A stretch of 64,000 nt of DNA from JBBDWR01 sp040902745 (GTDB lineage: Bacteria > Actinomycetota > UBA4738 > HRBIN12), in the NCBI GenBank assembly GCA_040902745.1, contig JBBDWR010000012.1, positions 47,592 to 111,591 of the forward strand, in the 5' to 3' direction. A model generated the notes under the pieces. That model made no database searches and had not been told where the DNA came from. It worked only from the letters and a program-made list of their open reading frames with translations. Positions 60,122 to 64,000 of the stretch are shown here, in pieces (within the stretch, counting starts at the first letter, position 1; each line of letters starts with the position of its first letter). The position numbers and the translations under genes are program-made.

Positions 60122-60526
60122 ATGGCAGGATCGGAGCACCCGAACGTCACGCTGGTTCGCGAAGGGTTCGAAGCCATGAACAGGGGCGACATGACCTGGA
60201 TGCAGGAGCACGTCGCCGACGACATCGTCTGGCATGTGGGCGGAGACAACCGCATGAGTGGTGCCTTCAGGGGCAAGGACAAGGTCATGCAGATGATGGG
60301 ATCGATGGGGTCGGGCGAGATGACGGCGTCCACGCACGACATCGTCGGCAACGACGATCACGTCGTGGTGCTCGGCACAGCGAAGGTTAGCGCGGGCGAC
60401 GGGGACACGGTCGAGTACAACTACGTGAACGTGTTCCACATCCAGGACGGCAAGGCCACCGAGGTCTGGGGCATGAGCGAGGACGACAGCAAGACCGACC
60501 CGGTCTTCGACAAGCTCGGCAGCTGA
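60122..60526 (+). CDS. SnoaL-like/nuclear transport factor 2 family protein
   Basis: 134 residues. Cone-shaped NTF2 fold: VREGFEAMNRGDMTWMQEHVADDIVWHVGGDNRMSGAFRGKDKV, then strands HDIVGNDDHVVVLGTAKV, NYVNVFHIQDGKATEVWGMSED. Members are small hydrolases/isomerases or binding proteins; no specific function can be given. Monocistronic. SD GAGAGGTGGTCAACG before ATG 60122. Confidence 0.88.
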   Translation: MAGSEHPNVTLVREGFEAMNRGDMTWMQEHVADDIVWHVGGDNRMSGAFRGKDKVMQMMGSMGSGEMTASTHDIVGNDDHVVVLGTAKVSAGDGDTVEYNYVNVFHIQDGKATEVWGMSEDDSKTDPVFDKLGS

Positions 60527-60658
60527 GCCGCTGCATGTCTCAGGCGTTCGATCCCGGATACGTGGAAAGCGATCTCGATCGGCACGAACGCAGCTGACGA
60601 ACGGTCCCGGCGAAGCGCTCGGAGCCGCGGCGAAGCCGAGGGTAACCAGCCGATCCTG

Positions 60659-61036
60659 CTAGGTGCGCTGGCCGATCGCCAGGATGTTGCCGTCGGGGTC
60701 TTTGAACCAGGCCGCGCGCTCGTTCTCGATGTCCGCGATGCCGTCCGCGGTCTTGAGACCCGGGAAGTCGTAGTCCTCGAACGTCACACCCGCTTCGCGC
60801 AACGACTTCACGGCCGTGTCCAGGTCGTCGACCTCGAACGTCATGGCTGTGCTCTGCGCGGTCCCGGCGAACTGCGAGGGATACACGAGGAACCATCCGC
60901 CATTGCCCGTGGCATACGTCACGCCGTCGGACCGATTCTCTTTGGCCGTTAGGCCCAACTTGCCCCCGTAGAACGCCTTCGCCCGCTCCAGGTCCGTGAC
61001 CGCGATCGTTCCGTGCGATGTGGCCGAATCCAACAT
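60659..61036 (-). CDS. VOC family (glyoxalase/bleomycin resistance fold) protein
   Basis: 125 residues from ATG 61036, selected by GGAGGTGG upstream; a longer start exists without SD. Paired beta-alpha-beta-beta-beta modules: GTIAVTDLERAKAFYGGKLGLTA and the second with AMTFEVDDLDTAVKSLREAGVTF, AAWFKDPDGNILAIGQ (metal Glu replaced region). A dimeric metal-dependent or binding protein of unknown substrate. Confidence 0.88.
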   Translation of the reverse strand: MLDSATSHGTIAVTDLERAKAFYGGKLGLTAKENRSDGVTYATGNGGWFLVYPSQFAGTAQSTAMTFEVDDLDTAVKSLREAGVTFEDYDFPGLKTADGIADIENERAAWFKDPDGNILAIGQRT

Positions 61037-61151
61037 CCTCACCACCTCCGGACGTGAGCCTAGACCCAACGTGGGATACGGGCTAGGGACTCGTTACACT
61101 GCTCGTGAAACCAGCGGCGTGCAGACGCAGCGGAGTGAGAGGTGAACGAGC

Positions 61152-62396
61152 GTGGCTAGGACGTTCTTGCGAGTGCTGGTTCCCGTGCTCACGGCGTTGT
61201 CGCTCCTTGCAGCACAGGCCGCATTCGGCGCGAGTGCCGACGGGGACCTCGATCCCTCGTTCGGGCACGACGGAAGGGTGACCACGTCGTTCGCCGGTGG
61301 CTCCTCGGCCAGAGCCGTCGCGGTGCAGGAGGACGGCATGCTGGTCGCTGCCGGTGTCGCCGGGGATGGGTTCGGGCTCGCTCGATACGAGGTCGACGGA
61401 CAGCTCGACCCGCTCTTCGGCAGCTCCGGCAAGGTTGCGACGTCGATCGCGTCGGCGAGCGGAGATGAGGCTCGCGCGCTGGCGCTTCAGGACGACGGGA
61501 TGATCGTGACGGCCGGCAGCGCGGACGACCGGGAGATGTTCGCGGTGGTCCGCTACGGGACCGACGGAACGCCCGACCCGGGATTCGGTACCGGCGGCGT
61601 GTTCACGGCCGACCTGACGCAGGGCTTCGACATCGTCAACGGGATCGGCATCCAGGCGGACGGCAAGATCGTTGTTGCGGGCTCGGTCGGGACAACGCGG
61701 CCCAAGTTCGCGCTCCTGCGCCTCGACGCCGACGGGGCGCCCGATCCGACCTTCGGCGACGACGGCGTCGTCATCACTCCGTACGGCATCTGGGGAGTGG
61801 CGCGCGCGATGGCGATCCAGCCCAACGGCAAGATCGTTCTGGCGGGAGGGAACGGGGGCGGTTGGGCGCTCGCCCGGTACACGCCCCAAGGCGAACTCGA
61901 CCCCACGTTCGGCGATGACGGGAAGGCAACCTCCTCTCTGTTCGGAGACGCGTTCGCCCTCGCGCTGCAACCGGACGGCAAGATCGTTGCAGCCGGTGCG
62001 TACGACTTCTACCGTTTCGCCGCGGCTCGGTTCACGCGCACGGGCAAGCCCGATCGCACGTTCAGCAAGGATGGCCGGGTCACCACCGACATCGGCTACG
62101 GATCGGAGCAGATCGCGAGCGCGGTCGCGATCCAGCACGACGGCAGGATCCTCGTTTCCGGCGGTGTCGGCCCGCACGAGTCCGTGGAGACGATCGATTG
62201 GCGGTTCGCGCTCACTCGATACCGCGCGAACGGCGTCCTCGATCCGGCGTTCGGCACCGGCGGGCGGATCACGACGCGGTTCGCCGGGGGCGCCGACGCT
62301 CATGGGGCTGTCCTCACGGCCGGGCGCCTCACCGTCGCCGGAGGATCGGGTCCCGGCAACGCAACATCCTTCGCGCTCGCTCGCTACGGCGTGTGA
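61152..62396 (+). CDS. secreted delta-60 repeat protein
   Basis: 414 residues, GTG start after GAGAGGTGA. Signal peptide (FLRVLVPVLTALSLLAAQAAFGASA). About seven delta-60 repeats of 50-60 residues follow, each with LDPSFGxxG / DPTFGDDG, an AVQ or IQPNGKI and VVAGxxxxxxFALxRY pattern: a beta-propeller-like repeat common in Myxococcus and actinomycetes. Extracellular, function unknown. Confidence 0.9.
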   Translation: MARTFLRVLVPVLTALSLLAAQAAFGASADGDLDPSFGHDGRVTTSFAGGSSARAVAVQEDGMLVAAGVAGDGFGLARYEVDGQLDPLFGSSGKVATSIASASGDEARALALQDDGMIVTAGSADDREMFAVVRYGTDGTPDPGFGTGGVFTADLTQGFDIVNGIGIQADGKIVVAGSVGTTRPKFALLRLDADGAPDPTFGDDGVVITPYGIWGVARAMAIQPNGKIVLAGGNGGGWALARYTPQGELDPTFGDDGKATSSLFGDAFALALQPDGKIVAAGAYDFYRFAAARFTRTGKPDRTFSKDGRVTTDIGYGSEQIASAVAIQHDGRILVSGGVGPHESVETIDWRFALTRYRANGVLDPAFGTGGRITTRFAGGADAHGAVLTAGRLTVAGGSGPGNATSFALARYGV

Positions 62397-62477
62397 TGCG
62401 GCGCCGATCGTCGACCACGTTCGTGAGCGAGGGAGAGGATCGCGTCGATGGCAGTCCCCGCTCGCGCTAGGGCCGAC

Positions 62478-62939
62478 CTATCCGGACGGGGGCGGCATGG
62501 GACCCGGGTCTCCCCCGGCGGCGAGCTGTGCCAACCGACCCGTGAAGAACCGCCAGCCCTCTTCGTGCATGGCGGCGGACTGGTCGTTTGGGAGCCCGGA
62601 GTGGCGCAGATGCAAGAGCGTGCCGGAACCGTCCGCCTGAAGGGTGAGTTCAACCGTGGACGCACCGGGCGGCAAGGTGTCGTTCCCCTCCCACCCCCAC
62701 GTGAAGACGAGCCGACGCGGGGGTTCGACCTCAACGAACTCACCTCGCGCGATGGTGCCCGACGTGTCCATCCACACGCGGTACACACCGCCCGGACGCG
62801 GGTCAAGCTCGGCCTTGATCCCTTGCCACCGCACGTAGCGCTCTGGCTCGATCAGGTACGGGAACACATCCTCTGGGGGCGCCTCGAGATGGAGGCTGAC
62901 CTCCACCTCGTGCGGCGCGACCTTCGGCGCGTCAGTCAT
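62478..62939 (-). CDS. SRPBCC (AHSA1-like) domain protein
   Basis: 153 residues from ATG 62939 overlapping the ArsR stop. AHSA1/START-like fold: VEVSLHLEAPPEDVFPYLIEPERYVRWQG, DTSGTIARGEFVEVEPPRRLVFTWGWEG, TVELTLQADGSGTLLHLRHSGLP, WRFFTGRLAQLAAGG. Typical ArsR-SRPBCC pair; ligand unknown. Confidence 0.9.
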   Translation of the reverse strand: MTDAPKVAPHEVEVSLHLEAPPEDVFPYLIEPERYVRWQGIKAELDPRPGGVYRVWMDTSGTIARGEFVEVEPPRRLVFTWGWEGNDTLPPGASTVELTLQADGSGTLLHLRHSGLPNDQSAAMHEEGWRFFTGRLAQLAAGGDPGPMPPPSG

Positions 62940-63235
62940 CCCTTCTCCTCCCGGATGACGTCTCTGAGCCGGGAGAGATCTCGGCTCCACATCTGTTCGA
63001 GCACCTCGGCCAGAGGACCAGCGGCATCCCGGTCTGCGCGGTAGAAGCGGCGGTTCGCCTCCCGGCGCTCGACCAGCAGACCGGCGCTGCGCAGCACCCG
63101 GAGATTCTGGGAGATCGCAGGCCAGCTCACATCGAACGATGAGGCGATCTCACCCGCCGACAGTTCTCGGTCCCAGACGAGGCGCAGGATCTCCCGCCGG
63201 CGCGGGTTCGAAACGGCCTCCAACATCGCCTGCAT
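62936..63235 (-). CDS. ArsR family transcriptional regulator
   Basis: 99 residues, complete winged helix: EAVSNPRRREILRLVWDRELSAGEIASSFDVSWPAISQNLRVLRSAGLLVERREANRRFYRAD. No cysteine or metal-binding motif, so not a metal sensor; belongs to the group that controls SRPBCC genes. Divergent from a second SRPBCC gene. The gap has TTAAGCAC twice (63245, 63274) and TTTAAGCACTGTCTTAA, probably its operator. Confidence 0.9.
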   Translation of the reverse strand: MQAMLEAVSNPRRREILRLVWDRELSAGEIASSFDVSWPAISQNLRVLRSAGLLVERREANRRFYRADRDAAGPLAEVLEQMWSRDLSRLRDVIREEKG

Positions 63236-63243
63236 GCTGGGTA

Positions 63244-63290
63244 GTTAAGCACATCCTTCAGCTTGACAAGAGTTTAAGCACTGTCTTAAC
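63244..63290. promoter_or_regulatory. candidate ArsR operator region
   Basis: AT-rich patch between divergent arsR and SRPBCC genes. GTTAAGCAC at 63244-63252 and TTTAAGCAC at 63273-63281, followed by CTTAAC at 63285-63290 giving the imperfect palindrome TTTAAGCACTGTCTTAA. Confidence 0.5.
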
Positions 63291-63325
63291 TTGAGGAGAC
63301 GGTTCATCGAAGAGAGGAGATCACC

Positions 63326-63760
63326 ATGACCACGGACATCGTGCACGCGATCGAGGTAGCGGCTGAACAGAAGGCCGTCTACGACACGATCGCCACGCCC
63401 TCGGGTTTGGCGGCATTCTGGACCTCCGACGTAGAAGGGTCCGGCTCGGTCGGAGAAACCCTCACCCTTGGGTTCCCTGCGGCGCCGATGCGGATGCCGA
63501 TCGAGATCGCGCGCCTGGACGCGCCGGATGTGGTCGCCTGGACCTGCCCCGCCGGCTACCCGTACTGGGAGGGCACCAAGGTTTCGTGGTCGATCGCCCC
63601 GGGGGAACACGGCACGAACGTCGTGTTCCGACACGCGGGATTCCCGGACGACCAGCCCGAGTTCGCCCTGGGGAGTGTCAGCCTCACGTGGGCGATGATC
63701 GTCGACCGGCTCAAGAGGGTCATCGAGAACGGGGGAAAGGCCGACCCCTTCTTCGCGTGA
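63326..63760 (+). CDS. SRPBCC (AHSA1-like) domain protein
   Basis: 144 residues; SD GAGAGGAG before ATG. Fold landmarks: IVHAIEVAAEQKAVYDTIATPSGLAAFWTSDVEG, LTLGFPAAPMRMPIEIARLDAPDVVAWTC, TNVVFRHAGFPD, GSVSLTWAMIVDRLKRVIENG. A second SRPBCC protein, divergent from the ArsR gene, so probably in the same small regulon. Small-molecule binding is expected; no substrate assigned. Confidence 0.9.
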   Translation: MTTDIVHAIEVAAEQKAVYDTIATPSGLAAFWTSDVEGSGSVGETLTLGFPAAPMRMPIEIARLDAPDVVAWTCPAGYPYWEGTKVSWSIAPGEHGTNVVFRHAGFPDDQPEFALGSVSLTWAMIVDRLKRVIENGGKADPFFA

Positions 63761-64000
63761 ACGACGGCGGGACGTAACACCACCACACTTCGGAGTTGCA
63801 GGCCGCCAACGTGCGAGCGTTCGTCGTGTTTCGACGACCACTGGTTGCCTCAGCCGTGTACATCTAGGCCCTAGCTGCCCACCCGCAGCGATCCCCTCGA
63901 TGCGCGGGAGGCAGACTGAGATGCCCGACATGTTCGTGGAGGTGAGGGTCTGGGAGTTCACCAGATGGTGGACACCTGTGTCGGAGCATCGTGGACAACC

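Noticed and set aside
1..64000. tRNA-Sec, rRNA, CRISPR arrays, insertion sequences
   Set aside because: None could be seen; reading by eye could miss a single tRNA, so this is weak negative evidence.

Overview
The window is high-GC, gene-dense bacterial DNA. Family content points to a deep-branching actinomycete (Actinomycetota): a GPGG-motif small membrane protein, a SigB/SigF partner-switching set with GTTT-N16-GGGTAC promoters, a DUF6328 protein, delta-60 repeats, and frequent GTG/TTG starts with ATGA overlaps. I cannot place it below phylum. No rRNA, tRNA, CRISPR array, transposase or phage gene was found.

Layout. (1) 1-5.3 kb is a general-stress module: a truncated GAF-GAF-PAS sensor, a sigma factor with its RsbW-like kinase, a STAS antagonist, two further HATPase proteins, CsbD and a DUF6328 membrane protein. 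(2) 5.3-9.0 kb holds threonine aldolase divergent from a class III aminotransferase, then YceI divergent from an HxlR regulator. (3) 9.0-16.3 kb is a secreted-protein operon: a sulfatase, two tandem paralogous 800-residue beta-propeller proteins and a Kelch protein. (4) 16.3-52.4 kb is the core of the window, a large amine-catabolism regulon. It has two complete PotABCD-type polyamine/amine ABC importers plus a third binding protein, two class III aminotransferases, a CoA-acylating semialdehyde dehydrogenase, a beta-hydroxyacid dehydrogenase, an SDR, two M20 hydrolases, two PYROXD2-like flavoproteins, an MBL hydrolase, an SMP-30 lactonase, two LysA-fold decarboxylases, and GntR/FCD and Lrp regulators. 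(5) 52.5-64 kb holds a RodZ-like protein, a DUF11 secreted protein, two class III cyclases (one fused to ATPase and TPR regions), small enzymes, a delta-60 repeat protein and an ArsR/SRPBCC locus.

Main discovery. Inside region 4, on the minus strand (40956 to 36144), is a glycine/sarcosine/betaine-reductase-type system: grdE-grdB-grdC-trx-grdA. GrdA and GrdB are each interrupted by one in-frame TGA exactly at the family selenocysteine position (Sec43 and Sec347). Both TGAs are followed by hairpins suited to a bacterial SECIS, so plain ORF calling splits both genes. The system is atypical: no GrdD, a short GrdC, and a GrdE that appears to lack the pyruvoyl-forming Cys. It is embedded in one operon, M20 hydrolase - MBL hydrolase - flavoprotein - grdEBC - trx - grdA - SMP-30.

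Eight copies of an 18-bp operator with the core TGTCGACA (consensus GATTGTCGACAGTCTACA) sit at or just upstream of gene starts across 6.3-51.1 kb. They tie the transporters, aminotransferases, hydrolases, Grd operon, decarboxylases and the outlying threonine aldolase/aminotransferase pair into one regulon. The GntR/FCD protein at 24690-25403 is the likely regulator. The joint reading is import of a polyamine-like or N-substituted amine, hydrolysis, oxidation and transamination, then reductive C-N cleavage by a selenoenzyme, with carbon leaving through malonate or methylmalonate semialdehyde to acetyl- or propionyl-CoA. The substrate is unknown.
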